Positions 1-7,983 are shown, counted from the stretch's first letter. The stretch: 13,212 nucleotides of DNA from JBBRWV01 sp038248985 (GCA_038248985.1 JBBRWV010000107.1:1-13212), one strand, 5' to 3'. Made by a program: numbers and translations. The notes: generated from the sequence alone by a model not told the origin.

Positions 1-2
1 GC

Positions 3-107
3 ATCTACGAGACGCGACGCACCGTGGCCGACGACTTCAAGGCCACGATGCGACTGCGCTTCGACGACCTGCTACCCAAGTGGAACTATGTGGCCGTGCC
101 CCAGTAA
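3..107 (+). CDS. C-terminal 34 codons of an unidentified protein, possibly a transposase
   Basis: An open frame enters from the left edge and ends at TAA 105-107. Nearly every codon in it ends in G or C, a clear coding signature and a higher third-position GC than in the minus-strand genes that follow. The product ends in LPKWNYVAVPQ. The spacing of V, D, DD and the final WNY...P is loosely like the tails of IS630/ISAzo13-type transposases, which often end in WNYTI followed by P. With only 34 residues this is a weak resemblance and no function should be assigned from it. The gene is convergent with the WecA-type gene, with about 130 bases between the two stops and no convincing terminator hairpin. 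Confidence 0.5.
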   Translation: MYETRRTVADDFKATMRLRFDDLLPKWNYVAVPQ

Positions 108-236
108 ATCATTGACAGTTGTTGATGCGCCGGTCCTTACCCGTGCCGAAATCGCCGATGCCACCCGCATCCTCGCAAAAATGCGTAGCCCCACATAGCC
201 CTGTAACGACCGTCCCCTACCCCCGACAAGATGAAA

Positions 237-1646
237 TCAATGGGCCGAGGTCTTCGCTCCCGGCAATACTCCCGATCCTCCGGTCCCTGCTTCTCCACCA
301 AACCCACTAATTCCAGTGCCGCTAATCCCATGGATCGCCACGCCCGTTGGAGCCGCGCCGGTTGGAGGCAACGTCGCCCCGCCACCCATCACCGCCGAGG
401 AGAGTTGTGTGTTCAAAATCGCCGGTTTCTGGTGCTGAAATATCATCCCCATCTTAAATGCCGCCACCACGATCCATCCAAATAGAACCAGGTACAGGCC
501 AATCGCCATTCGCGTCGGTATAATTACGATCACCAAGCCAAAGCTCACAAATACCGCCGCCACCCCGTAACTCAGCATCACCGCTTGCCGCACGGATAAT
601 CCACGCTTGATTAAAAAGTGATGGAAGTGATTCGAATCCGGTGAAAAAATTTTCTTACCGTTCAACTTCCGCCGCACAATCGCCAGGAAAGTATCCAGCA
701 TCGGCAATCCAAACATGATTACCGCCGACAGGAACCACTGCACTGTCCCGTTTTGTGCGAACAGCAGCATCATCGTCCCGCAGATATACCCCAGAAACAT
801 CGACCCAGTATCCCCCATGAAAATAGATGCCGGATTAAAGTTGTAGGGCAGGAATCCCAGCACCGCCCCCAGCAGCGCCAGCGACAGTGTGATACGCGTC
901 GGATCCACCTGAATGCCACCCGCCGTCCCGATCATCTGTGATGCCAGGTATACCGCCAATATCAAATATCCCATGGACATCACCCCCGTCACCCCCGAGC
1001 ACAATCCATCCAATCCATCCAACAAGTTCGTCGCGTTGCACGCTGCGATAATAATAAAAATCGCAAAGAGCAATGAAACGCTGGCCGCCCCCAAAACCAC
1101 CCACTTCCCCCACGGTTGTCCCAACGACTCAATATCAATAAACCCTCGGGTCTGCAAAGGTGTCAGCACCATCCACGCCGCGCCATGACCCTTTCCCAAA
1201 AAGTGGTCATCCCCAATTTTCAATAGATACCCTGGCACCACCAGAAAAAGCGCTGCCAAGAACTGCCCCGCCAACTTGATCTTCGGCGATAGCGAATACA
1301 CATCATCCATCAAACCAAACAACACCACCGTTGCCGCCCCCAGCAATATCCCCGGCGGTATCCGCACTGTCGCAAAGGGAATATCGCTGTTGTGCGGTTT
1401 CAAAAACACCGCGATCGACACCCCCGCCAACCAACCCAGAAATATCGACACCCCGCCCAAATACGCGATCGGCTGCGTATGCACCTTCCGCTTGCCATCA
1501 GGATCATCCACGATCCCATGACGCTGCGCCAGCATCCGCATCATCGGCGTCAATATGATGGTTACCAAAAACGACACATAAAACACCAGCATGTACGGTT
1601 GAATCACCGACATCGGCGGAATATCAGCTAAGACGCCCAATGCCAT
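237..1646 (-). CDS. wecA: WecA/MraY-family undecaprenyl-phosphate N-acetylhexosamine-1-phosphate transferase
   Basis: This 469-residue polytopic membrane enzyme belongs to the polyprenyl-phosphate HexNAc-1-phosphate transferase family. The family moves a sugar-1-phosphate from a UDP-sugar to undecaprenyl phosphate on the cytoplasmic face, starting a lipid-linked glycan. Family signatures in order are VDDPDGKRKVHTQPIAYLGG (46-65), the metal-binding pair D114-D115 in LMDDVYSLSP, NATNLLDGLDGL (204-215), GDTGSMFLG (278-286) and HFHHFLIKRGLS (340-351). The HxHH motif points to the WecA/TagO branch rather than MraY of peptidoglycan synthesis. About ten hydrophobic helices are visible. The last 50-60 residues after the final helix are rich in Gly, Ala, Thr and Pro, unlike typical family members. 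The ATG at 1646 has only a weak AGG 5-6 bases upstream; an internal ATG at codon 12 has no better site. The sugar and the pathway (O-antigen, exopolysaccharide or other glycan) cannot be told here, so the symbol names the family. Confidence 0.9.
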   Translation of the reverse strand: MALGVLADIPPMSVIQPYMLVFYVSFLVTIILTPMMRMLAQRHGIVDDPDGKRKVHTQPIAYLGGVSIFLGWLAGVSIAVFLKPHNSDIPFATVRIPPGILLGAATVVLFGLMDDVYSLSPKIKLAGQFLAALFLVVPGYLLKIGDDHFLGKGHGAAWMVLTPLQTRGFIDIESLGQPWGKWVVLGAASVSLLFAIFIIIAACNATNLLDGLDGLCSGVTGVMSMGYLILAVYLASQMIGTAGGIQVDPTRITLSLALLGAVLGFLPYNFNPASIFMGDTGSMFLGYICGTMMLLFAQNGTVQWFLSAVIMFGLPMLDTFLAIVRRKLNGKKIFSPDSNHFHHFLIKRGLSVRQAVMLSYGVAAVFVSFGLVIVIIPTRMAIGLYLVLFGWIVVAAFKMGMIFQHQKPAILNTQLSSAVMGGGATLPPTGAAPTGVAIHGISGTGISGFGGEAGTGGSGVLPGAKTSAH

Positions 1647-1770
1647 ATCTGCCTGGATCCTTCCCGATTACTGCATCACGAGTACAACTACAGCCTGCTG
1701 CGTCCTTGAACTGCTCATCTCTCTTTACGAATACTATAACGTATCGGATGCTTACCATGAAATCCCGAAA
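1647..1770 (-). promoter_or_regulatory. Intergenic spacer with a weak -10-like element before the WecA-type gene
   Basis: The 124 bases between the receiver-GAF gene and the WecA-type gene hold TATAGT on the minus strand (plus-strand 1734-1739), a five-of-six match to a sigma-70 -10 box. No good -35 box lies 16-18 bases upstream. The transferase could have its own promoter here or be read through from the upstream gene. No terminator hairpin is visible. Confidence 0.2.
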
Positions 1771-2859
1771 TCATTCTCTTTCCAGAGTCCCGCCATCCCC
1801 CTCCTCATCCTCATCCTCTAGCGGGTTCATCCGATTATATAATTCCAACGCCTCATCAATCTTCGCCGCCAGCAGCGGGCACACCGCCTCCACCAATTGA
1901 CGCAGCGCCGCATCCAGCGGATCACCCCGCCGCCGGAAAATCACCAGCACCGCCAGGCTCTCCCGTTTCGCCACGCAGCTCGACGCATACCACGTCCGCC
2001 CTTCCATCAACCTCGCATCATTCCCAAAATGCCCCCGTAACTGCTCGTTCGTCTCAATCGTCACTGCCTGACCGGAGCATTCCACCTCCCGCACCACCGT
2101 CCTCCCAATCTGCTCAATCAGCTTTGCGTCCGCCTCGGTATCCAGATTCAAATACGCGCCCAACGCAAAATTACGCTCCCCATCCGGCAAATACACCGCC
2201 GCATTGATCGGCCCCAGTTTTTTCAACACCCACTCCATCGTCTTCCGCAATACCCCCTCCACCTCCAGTTCGTCCTGCAGCATCATTGAGTATTCCGTCG
2301 TCACCTGCGTATGATTCAACTGCTGCGCCATCTCCTGGTACGCCCGCACCAGGTCATTGCACAACAGGTCCACCTGCTTGCTGATCTCCTGCCGCGCCTT
2401 GCTCAATCGCTTGCACACTTCCCGCAATCGAAGGTTTCGATTTTGCAATCGCGCCAGGCCCGTCTGCCGCTCCGCCACGTTCGCAAAAGCCGTCTTCACA
2501 TCTTCCACCGTCACCGGCCCCACCAGTATGTCCGCCGCCCCGGCCCGCAACGCATCCACGCACAATTCGCTCCGCTTCGTCCGCGACATCGCAATCGCTT
2601 CGCACTGCGGATATTTCCGATGCAATTTACGCAATAGTTCGATCCCCCCATTGTCGTTAATCTGCACATTCACCATCACCACATCCGCCGGATGTGTTCG
2701 CATCTCCAGGGCTGCCTGGTCCACCGTTTCCACCACCCGCACTTGCCCCACCCGCGTCCCCCCGCCACGCCTCACCAGATCCCCCGTCGTCGGATCTGCA
2801 TCCACCACCAGCACATCCCAGGTCTTCGTGCTGATTACTTCCTGACTTACAAACTTCAT
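1771..2859 (-). CDS. Receiver-like (degenerate) plus GAF signalling protein
   Basis: The 362-residue protein has a receiver-like fold at about 15-130, a charged helical, probably coiled-coil linker at about 132-195, a GAF-type sensor domain at about 195-345, and an acidic tail (LEDEDEEGDGG). The receiver keeps an acidic residue pair (D20, D22 in VVDADP) and a Ser at the switch position (S92). The phosphoacceptor position in VVMVNVQIND is Asn64 instead of Asp, and the conserved Lys of the usual KP motif is Gly114 (DILVGPV). It is therefore probably not phosphorylated in the usual way. There is no DNA-binding or enzymatic output domain. I chose ATG 2859 because AGGAG (2866-2870) lies six bases upstream; the in-frame TTG at 2862 would be only three bases from it. 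It follows the histidine-kinase gene on the same strand after 389 bases, suggesting a shared signalling role. The ligand and partner are unknown. Confidence 0.85.
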   Translation of the reverse strand: MKFVSQEVISTKTWDVLVVDADPTTGDLVRRGGGTRVGQVRVVETVDQAALEMRTHPADVVMVNVQINDNGGIELLRKLHRKYPQCEAIAMSRTKRSELCVDALRAGAADILVGPVTVEDVKTAFANVAERQTGLARLQNRNLRLREVCKRLSKARQEISKQVDLLCNDLVRAYQEMAQQLNHTQVTTEYSMMLQDELEVEGVLRKTMEWVLKKLGPINAAVYLPDGERNFALGAYLNLDTEADAKLIEQIGRTVVREVECSGQAVTIETNEQLRGHFGNDARLMEGRTWYASSCVAKRESLAVLVIFRRRGDPLDAALRQLVEAVCPLLAAKIDEALELYNRMNPLEDEDEEGDGGTLERE

Positions 2860-3248
2860 CAACTACTCCTAGACCACCGTGTATTTTCTTCCCGCTCCGG
2901 GCCGCTTCACATTTACGCTTCGCCGCCGTTGCCCCAAACTATCGACGGGAATTCCACCTACCCTTACCCCCATACTCCTCATTTTTCTTGACTTCCCTCA
3001 AACCAAATCTACCCGCCCGCACGCCCGAAAACATTGCCCCGATGCGCTGCTAGGACCCCTCACATTTCCAGACCACTCTCCCCCTCCGTCCGAAAACATT
3101 CCTCGCCGCAAAAATACCTTTATAGGTACTTCGCCCCATAACCATTTTCTAAACGCTTTTGCCCCTCCCCACGCGCGCATACCTTCCGCGTTTTCAAAAG
3201 AAACCAATCAACTCACGTGATTCCCCTCCACCCGGAACACCCCGCTCC
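2860..3248 (-). other. 389-base non-coding spacer between kinase and receiver-GAF genes
   Basis: No convincing gene lies here. A 69-codon minus-strand frame (2998-3207) has no family resemblance and no clear ribosome site. The plus strand is strongly pyrimidine-rich. The notable item is an interrupted palindrome at 3115-3128, TACCT-TTAT-AGGTA, whose minus strand reads CTATAAAG, a -10-like element. Near the 2859 start the only clear signal is the AGGAG ribosome site. The spacer is long enough to hold a separate promoter and a leader of over 200 bases for the receiver-GAF gene. Confidence 0.4.
3115..3128. repeat. Interrupted palindrome TACCT-N4-AGGTA with an embedded -10-like TATAAA
   Basis: Five-base arms are perfectly complementary around TTAT. 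On the minus strand the centre reads TATAAA, which could be a -10 box and operator combined, 256 bases upstream of the receiver-GAF start. No -35 match is seen. The 10-mer CTTTATAGGT (3118-3127) recurs at 11935-11944 upstream of hpnH in the same orientation. Confidence 0.3.
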
Positions 3249-5630
3249 TCACCCCGCCGGCAGCAGCATCACCACCGTCGTCCCGCTTCCCAGCGTGCTG
3301 TCCAACCGTATCGTTCCCCCATGATTCTCCATCCACCGCAACGCCTTGGCCAACCCCATCCCACGCTGTCGCCCCGCCGTCTTCATCGAGAAAAACGGAC
3401 TAAATGCATTCCTCATCGTCTCTTCACTCATGCCCACGCCCGCATCCGTCACCTGCACGATCAACTGATTATCCAACGCATCAAACCGCAGCGCCACCAC
3501 CACTTCGCCCTCCCCTGCCGCGCCCTTCCCACCCTTCATCTTCGACGCCTCCGCCAGCTTCGCCGCCTGGATCCCATTCGCCACCACCTCTGCAATCGCC
3601 CCCCGTATCTGCTTCGTATCCCCCTGCACCTCCGGCAAGTGCTCCGCCTTCTCGACCCGCACCAACACCTTTCCATTCGGTCCCGCCACGCGCTCCGCCG
3701 CCTCCGCAACTGCTTCATCCACCAACCGCAACACGTCAATCGTCCCCACCCGCGGTTGGTGCGGCTTCGCAAACTCCATCATGTCCGTGATGATCTGGCT
3801 CAAGCGATCCCCCTGCTGTGCAATCAAACTCGCTTCCTGCTTCAGTTGTGCATCCGCCAGCTTGGCACTCAGCAACTGCGCCCGTCCGCAAATCACCGCC
3901 AGCGGGTTATTCATCTCATGCGCTGCTCCCGCCGCCATCTCCCCCAAACTCAAAATCGCCTTGTTCCGCACCATCTGCTGCTGCAAACTCCCCAACTCCC
4001 GATTCGCCGCCGCCAGGCTCTCCGTCAAAATATTCTGCTGCTCCCGCACCTGCGACGTCCGCAGCGTCATCCCCCAACTCTGCGCCACCAGCGCTAAATC
4101 CCCTAAACCCTGCATCGAATTCCCCGTGTCCTTCGCCACCCACACCACCCCGCCCACCGGCTCCGCACCGCACAGCAGCGGCATAAACCAGCATTGCGTC
4201 GTCCCCAAAAACGGCTGCACCCGCTCCATCAGCCAATCCAGTTGCGGGCTCGCTTGCCGTGTAAAACTCTGATTCGCCCGTCCTTCTCTCCCCAACCGCT
4301 GATCCCCGCCATGCGCCGGCATGTTCATCAAAAAGCTCTCGTGCCCTCCCGCCTTCCCGCCCGTTCCGCCCGCGCTCGTCGCATCAAACAACAGCACCTC
4401 CCCCACCTTTTGATCCGGATCCTGCGAAAACAGCGCCATCTTCGGCGAATCAAAAAACGTATGCCCCACGTTCCCCACCTCCACCAGCAACTGCGCCGGG
4501 CTCGCCGCCGGCACGATCCGCTGATAGAACTTCGTCATCATCTCAAAGCATGTGCTCCGCATCGCCAGCTTCCGATTCTGCATCGCCAGCGTCTGGTTCA
4601 CCCGACCCAACTCCGCGTTCGCATTCGCAATCGACTGCAAATACAGCTGTTTACTTTCCACGTCGTACAGCCCGATCGCTCGCGCCCGCAGCTCCAGCGC
4701 CTCGGTCAATCCCCGCGTGACCGCATCGATATCCCCAATCCCCAGCCCCAGCGCCTGCGCATACTGCGATGTCTCATACGGAAATAAATAGTTCCCCGAA
4801 AAACCAATGTGCTGCCGCCGCGCCAGCATGTCCGCCAATCCCACCACCAGCACCATCTGCGGATTCGATATCCCCTGCGTCATCGCCATCGGCGAGGTCC
4901 CGTGCAGCCAGATCGCCTGCATAATCATCTGCGGCAGATTCCACGCCTCCGCCAACCGCTTCCCCGCCAACGCATGATCCAGCCCGATGATCCGCCGCTC
5001 CACATCCGCCACATCCCCCCGCGTCAGCATCGCCGCTTCGATCACCCGCGAAAAACTCTTCGGCATCGCCGTATCAAATGCCACTTTCCCGATGTCGTGC
5101 AGCAACCCGCAGACAAACGCGTCATGCACGTTCAACTTTGGCTTGCACCGCGCCGCCAGCATCTCCGCCGCCGTCGCCACAGCCAATGAATGTTTCCAGA
5201 ATTCCGCGCGATTAAACGCCGAATCCCCGTTCCCCACCTCCGCGCTATCTTGAAATACTTCGAACACCTTCACTGACAAAACCAAATTGCGCAGCGTCTC
5301 GAACCCCAGCATCACCACCGCCTGCTGCACGCTCGTAATCGTCTCCCGCACACCCGTCCCCGACGCCCCGGCCAGGCTCAGCAGCTTGCTCGTCAGCGAT
5401 TGATCCGCCGACAACAACGCCACCACCTCCTGAATCCGCGTATCAATATTCCCCGTCATCGTTACCAGGCGCAACGCAATCCCCGGCAACGTCGGCAAAC
5501 TGTCCAACTGCTGCAAAACCAGCTCCACCTTCCGCGTCTTGATCTCGTCCGCGGTGATCTCCCCCCCTGCTCCCACTCCAGCTTTCGCCGCTACCTGCGC
5601 CATTCTCAATCCATCCCTGGCTAAAAGCAT
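3249..5630 (-). CDS. HDOD - GAF-like - histidine kinase fusion protein
   Basis: The 793-residue soluble sensor kinase has three parts. Residues about 30-240 form an HDOD domain (LPTLPGIALRLV, GLLHDIGKVAF with H178-D179, H147 and H219 also present). Residues about 330-530 hold a coiled-coil start (LGRVNQTLAMQNRKLAMR) and a GAF-like region with an alanine/glycine-rich insertion. A second coiled coil (about 527-555) leads to the kinase core: H-box HEMNNPL with phosphoaccepting H571, N-box around N685 (EVVANGIQAA), G1 DAGVG (729-733) and G2 RGMGLA (756-761). No transmembrane segment or signal peptide is visible, so the signal is probably cytoplasmic. The start at 5630 is uncertain: an ATG at codon 10 has GGA about six bases upstream and is equally likely. 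It begins 43 bases after the HTH-receiver gene, which is the obvious phosphotransfer partner. HDOD domains usually act as non-catalytic signalling or scaffold modules. Confidence 0.9.
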   Translation of the reverse strand: MLLARDGLRMAQVAAKAGVGAGGEITADEIKTRKVELVLQQLDSLPTLPGIALRLVTMTGNIDTRIQEVVALLSADQSLTSKLLSLAGASGTGVRETITSVQQAVVMLGFETLRNLVLSVKVFEVFQDSAEVGNGDSAFNRAEFWKHSLAVATAAEMLAARCKPKLNVHDAFVCGLLHDIGKVAFDTAMPKSFSRVIEAAMLTRGDVADVERRIIGLDHALAGKRLAEAWNLPQMIMQAIWLHGTSPMAMTQGISNPQMVLVVGLADMLARRQHIGFSGNYLFPYETSQYAQALGLGIGDIDAVTRGLTEALELRARAIGLYDVESKQLYLQSIANANAELGRVNQTLAMQNRKLAMRSTCFEMMTKFYQRIVPAASPAQLLVEVGNVGHTFFDSPKMALFSQDPDQKVGEVLLFDATSAGGTGGKAGGHESFLMNMPAHGGDQRLGREGRANQSFTRQASPQLDWLMERVQPFLGTTQCWFMPLLCGAEPVGGVVWVAKDTGNSMQGLGDLALVAQSWGMTLRTSQVREQQNILTESLAAANRELGSLQQQMVRNKAILSLGEMAAGAAHEMNNPLAVICGRAQLLSAKLADAQLKQEASLIAQQGDRLSQIITDMMEFAKPHQPRVGTIDVLRLVDEAVAEAAERVAGPNGKVLVRVEKAEHLPEVQGDTKQIRGAIAEVVANGIQAAKLAEASKMKGGKGAAGEGEVVVALRFDALDNQLIVQVTDAGVGMSEETMRNAFSPFFSMKTAGRQRGMGLAKALRWMENHGGTIRLDSTLGSGTTVVMLLPAG

Positions 5631-5673
5631 CCCTGCTTCTTGCGTTTGACTTCCCTATACGTGCCGCACTGCC

Positions 5674-6330
5674 TCACACCACCAGCAACTCCACCATCCG
5701 CTCCACCAGCTTCTCAATATTGAACGGCTTCTTTACGAACTCATCCGCCCCGGCACCCAGCAATTCATTAATCTCTTCCTGGTTCACCACGCCCGACACA
5801 ATAATGATCTTCATGTGCTCAAACTTCGGATTGTTCCGGATCGTCTGGCACACCACGTTCCCGTTGATGTCCGGCAACATGTAATCCAGGATCATCAGGT
5901 CCGGATTAAACTCGTGCGTCATCACGCCCGCGTCATAGCCGCTCGCCGCCGTCTTCACTTCAAAACGCCCATCGCGGTTCAACACATCCACAAATAATTC
6001 CACGATCTCCGCATCGTCATCCACCACCAGAACCTTCTTCCGCCCCGTCTCCAGATTGTCCAGAGGTATTTGGTTTTCCTTCATGAACTTCAGCAGCGCA
6101 TCCCGCGGAATCCGCCGAAACTTCGATCCCGGAACCCGAAATCCATTCAATCGACCCGCATCAAAACACCGGATGATTGTCTGCTGTGAAACTTTGCACA
6201 CCTCGGCGGCCTCCCCCGTCGTAAACACTTCCTTCGCCGCCCCATTTACTGAAGCCTTGCCACCATTCACTTCTGGCGAAATCGATTGTGGAACATTGTC
6301 ACTATTATTCACGATGTTCTCCATGGCCAT
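5674..6330 (-). CDS. HTH (excisionase/MerR-like) - receiver response regulator
   Basis: The 218-residue response regulator has its domains in reverse of the common order. After a 35-residue polar leader come a helix-turn-helix with wing (FTTGEAAEVCKVSQQTII at 36-53, then DAGRLNGFRVPGSKFRRIPR), then a receiver at about 98-218. The receiver is complete: acidic pair D104/D105, phosphoacceptor D149 (LMILDYMLP), Ser179 (IIIVSG) and Lys201 (VKKPF). The HTH resembles the excisionase/MerR-like fold that binds DNA in a winged manner. The start at ATG 6330 is supported by AAGG seven bases upstream; the next ATG (6324) would be too far. It is the first gene before the HDOD-kinase, 43 bases apart, so the two are probably co-transcribed and form a kinase-regulator pair. 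An inverted repeat 25-71 bases upstream could be its own binding site. Confidence 0.9.
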   Translation of the reverse strand: MAMENIVNNSDNVPQSISPEVNGGKASVNGAAKEVFTTGEAAEVCKVSQQTIIRCFDAGRLNGFRVPGSKFRRIPRDALLKFMKENQIPLDNLETGRKKVLVVDDDAEIVELFVDVLNRDGRFEVKTAASGYDAGVMTHEFNPDLMILDYMLPDINGNVVCQTIRNNPKFEHMKIIIVSGVVNQEEINELLGAGADEFVKKPFNIEKLVERMVELLVV

Positions 6331-6354
6331 AACTTAGCCTTAAAAGTTGTCCAC

Positions 6355-6401
6355 TTGAGTAATACAGCGGGAAGATTACCCGGCTTTCCTGTCTTACTCA
6401 A
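6355..6401. repeat. Inverted repeat TTGAGTAA / TTACTCAA, candidate operator
   Basis: The plus strand reads TTGAGTAA at 6355-6362 and TTACTCAA at 6394-6401. These are perfect eight-base complementary arms separated by 31 bases, about three helical turns. The arms bracket the candidate promoter of the HTH-receiver gene: one overlaps its -35 box and the other would lie just past the transcription start. That layout is common for autoregulated operators. The link to this regulator is inferred. Confidence 0.45.
6373..6401 (-). promoter_or_regulatory. Candidate sigma-70-type promoter of the HTH-receiver/kinase operon
   Basis: The minus strand reads TTGAGT (6396-6401), a 17-base spacer, then TAATCT (6373-6378), about 42 bases before the ATG at 6330. 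The -35 matches four of six consensus bases and the -10 three of six. The spacing and position are good, but the -10 is weak. Confidence 0.3.
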
Positions 6402-6626
6402 ATAACCTATCTTTACATCGTCCGTCCCCCCCCATTCACTTAATTAAAGTTAACTTGCTCAACTCGCCAGTCTCGAAGCCCCTCGCCGTTTTGACAATGT
6501 CCGTTAATATCCGCCCTGAATACCAGATTTCTGCATCCGCGGATACCTTCCCCTCATCAGCGTGACCAGAGTGCTCGCCCTGAGTACACCGCTTTTCCTG
6601 CGCTATAACAAAGCGTCACACCCCGC

Positions 6627-7946
6627 CTACTTCCTCTTCAACTCCAGATAAACAGGCTCTTCCCTCACCGGGATCTTCCCTGACGTCACTCCCGATAACA
6701 TCCCCACCCCTTCCTTGGCCATCACCATTTCCTCCGCCGCCACTACCTCCCACCCCGCCAACTTCCCGCTCAAATCCGCCACCCCACTCTTCCCATCCCC
6801 CGTCGGCCGCCACACCACCACCACCTTCTTTCCCGCATCTTTCTCGTGTACAAACTCATACGCATACACCTCCCCCGCCTTCTCCTCCAGCACCTTTGAA
6901 AACTGATAATCCCCCAATTTCTTCTGCATCTGCGCCAGCGCCCAGTACGCCGGCTTCGGCTCAAAATTCCGCGTCAACCCGCTCGACCCATGCACCTGCG
7001 GATCATCCTTGTCATTAAAAAAATAAACGTACGCCCGCTCCACCGGCATCGCCGAAAAAACCAGCGCACTCCGCACCAGCCACTCCGCCTGCTGCGTCTC
7101 CGTCGCCCCTTCCCACTTCTTGAATTCCGTCTTCGGATCCGGCTTCTTCGTCGTTGCGTCGTACCCAAACTCCGTAATCCAGATCGGTTTCCCCTTCGCT
7201 TTCGCATCCCGCCACTTCGCCAACTCCCGCACATCCTTCAAATAATCCAGCCGCCCATCCTCCGGATAACTCCGCTTCCACGTCGGCCACGGCTCCAACT
7301 GCGCATACGTGTGAATCGTCAACACATCAAAATCCAACCCCGCAAACAACTCCACCCCTTTCGCATACTTCCCCGACTTTCCCACCACCACATTGCACGT
7401 CCCAATCTTCAGCTTCTTGTCCGCCGCCCTCAGCCCCTTCACCATCGCCTTGAATACCTTCACATATTCCTCATCGGTGTAGTTCCCCGGCTCATTCCCA
7501 ATCTCCACCGTCTCCACCATCGGCAACTTCCCTCCCGGCCCGAACCACTTCGCAAACAACTTCCCATACGCCTCCCCATCCTTCTCCCCATCCTTCCACT
7601 TCTTCGGCCCCACCGAATCCATCATCAAACACGCATTAATCCGATACCCCGCTTTCTTCCAGCTCCCATACACCTGCTCCCAACTCACCTTATTCTTCGC
7701 CATCGGAAACGTCGGCATCTTCCCCGTATCCTCCCCCAAATCCCAACTCACCGGGTGATAGTCCCGCACCACGGTACACACCGGCTTATACAACTCCGGC
7801 CTGAACTGCACCGTATGTCCGTTCACTCCCAAAAAATCCCGCATCACCGGCCGCACGGCCTCCGCCTCCGCCCGCGCTGCCACATCTCCTCCCACCATCC
7901 CGCCCAACATCAGAAGAAAAACACCCGCTCGCAGCCAGCCAGCCAT
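6627..7946 (-). CDS. Secreted clan-A-type glycoside hydrolase (GH39/GH5-like TIM barrel)
   Basis: The 439-residue protein is predicted to be exported and to cleave a glycan. The N-terminus is a signal peptide (MAGWLRAGVFLLMLGGMVGG, then AARAEA). The barrel carries the two clan-A glutamates: E152 in VETVEIGNEPGNY (acid/base, the NEP motif) and E259 in IWITEFGYD (nucleophile), 107 residues apart. IHTYAQ (211-216) and YFFNDKDDPQ (308-317) sit where clan-A enzymes line the active site. About 90 C-terminal residues form a beta-rich region. A longer frame back to 8018 would overlap the DUF58 gene; ATG 7946 is preferred because GGGAG lies five bases upstream and the signal peptide begins there. It is the last gene of the MoxR-DUF58 operon, 37 bases after the DUF58 stop. 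The substrate is unknown, and a bacterial cell-surface or environmental polysaccharide is only a guess. Confidence 0.8.
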   Translation of the reverse strand: MAGWLRAGVFLLMLGGMVGGDVAARAEAEAVRPVMRDFLGVNGHTVQFRPELYKPVCTVVRDYHPVSWDLGEDTGKMPTFPMAKNKVSWEQVYGSWKKAGYRINACLMMDSVGPKKWKDGEKDGEAYGKLFAKWFGPGGKLPMVETVEIGNEPGNYTDEEYVKVFKAMVKGLRAADKKLKIGTCNVVVGKSGKYAKGVELFAGLDFDVLTIHTYAQLEPWPTWKRSYPEDGRLDYLKDVRELAKWRDAKAKGKPIWITEFGYDATTKKPDPKTEFKKWEGATETQQAEWLVRSALVFSAMPVERAYVYFFNDKDDPQVHGSSGLTRNFEPKPAYWALAQMQKKLGDYQFSKVLEEKAGEVYAYEFVHEKDAGKKVVVVWRPTGDGKSGVADLSGKLAGWEVVAAEEMVMAKEGVGMLSGVTSGKIPVREEPVYLELKRK

Positions 7947-7983
7947 ATCCACTCCCGAAAAAACACCACCGGCAAATTCCCCT

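Larger units (their letters stand above)
6331..6626 (-). other. Intergenic region upstream of the signalling operon
   Basis: This 296-base stretch lies between the glycosidase stop and the HTH-receiver start and has a higher AT content than its surroundings. It holds the inverted repeat at 6355-6401, the promoter-like pair at 6373-6401, a C8 run at 6427-6434, the perfect palindromes TTAATTAA and AAGTTAACTT near 6440-6457, and the palindrome ATCCGCGGAT (6535-6544). No strong terminator hairpin with a T-tract was found after the glycosidase gene, and no open frame looks real. Confidence 0.5.

Noticed and set aside
2998..3207. 69-codon minus-strand frame between the kinase and receiver-GAF genes
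   Set aside because: No recognisable domain, no ribosome site, and composition explained by the base skew.
3159..4097. 312-codon plus-strand frame antisense to the histidine-kinase core
   Set aside because: Same His/Arg/Pro-rich composition; the opposite strand encodes clear H, N and G boxes.
6598..6620. Hairpin after the glycosidase stop as a terminator
   Set aside because: Only a four-base CGCT/AGCG stem without a T-tract; too weak to call.
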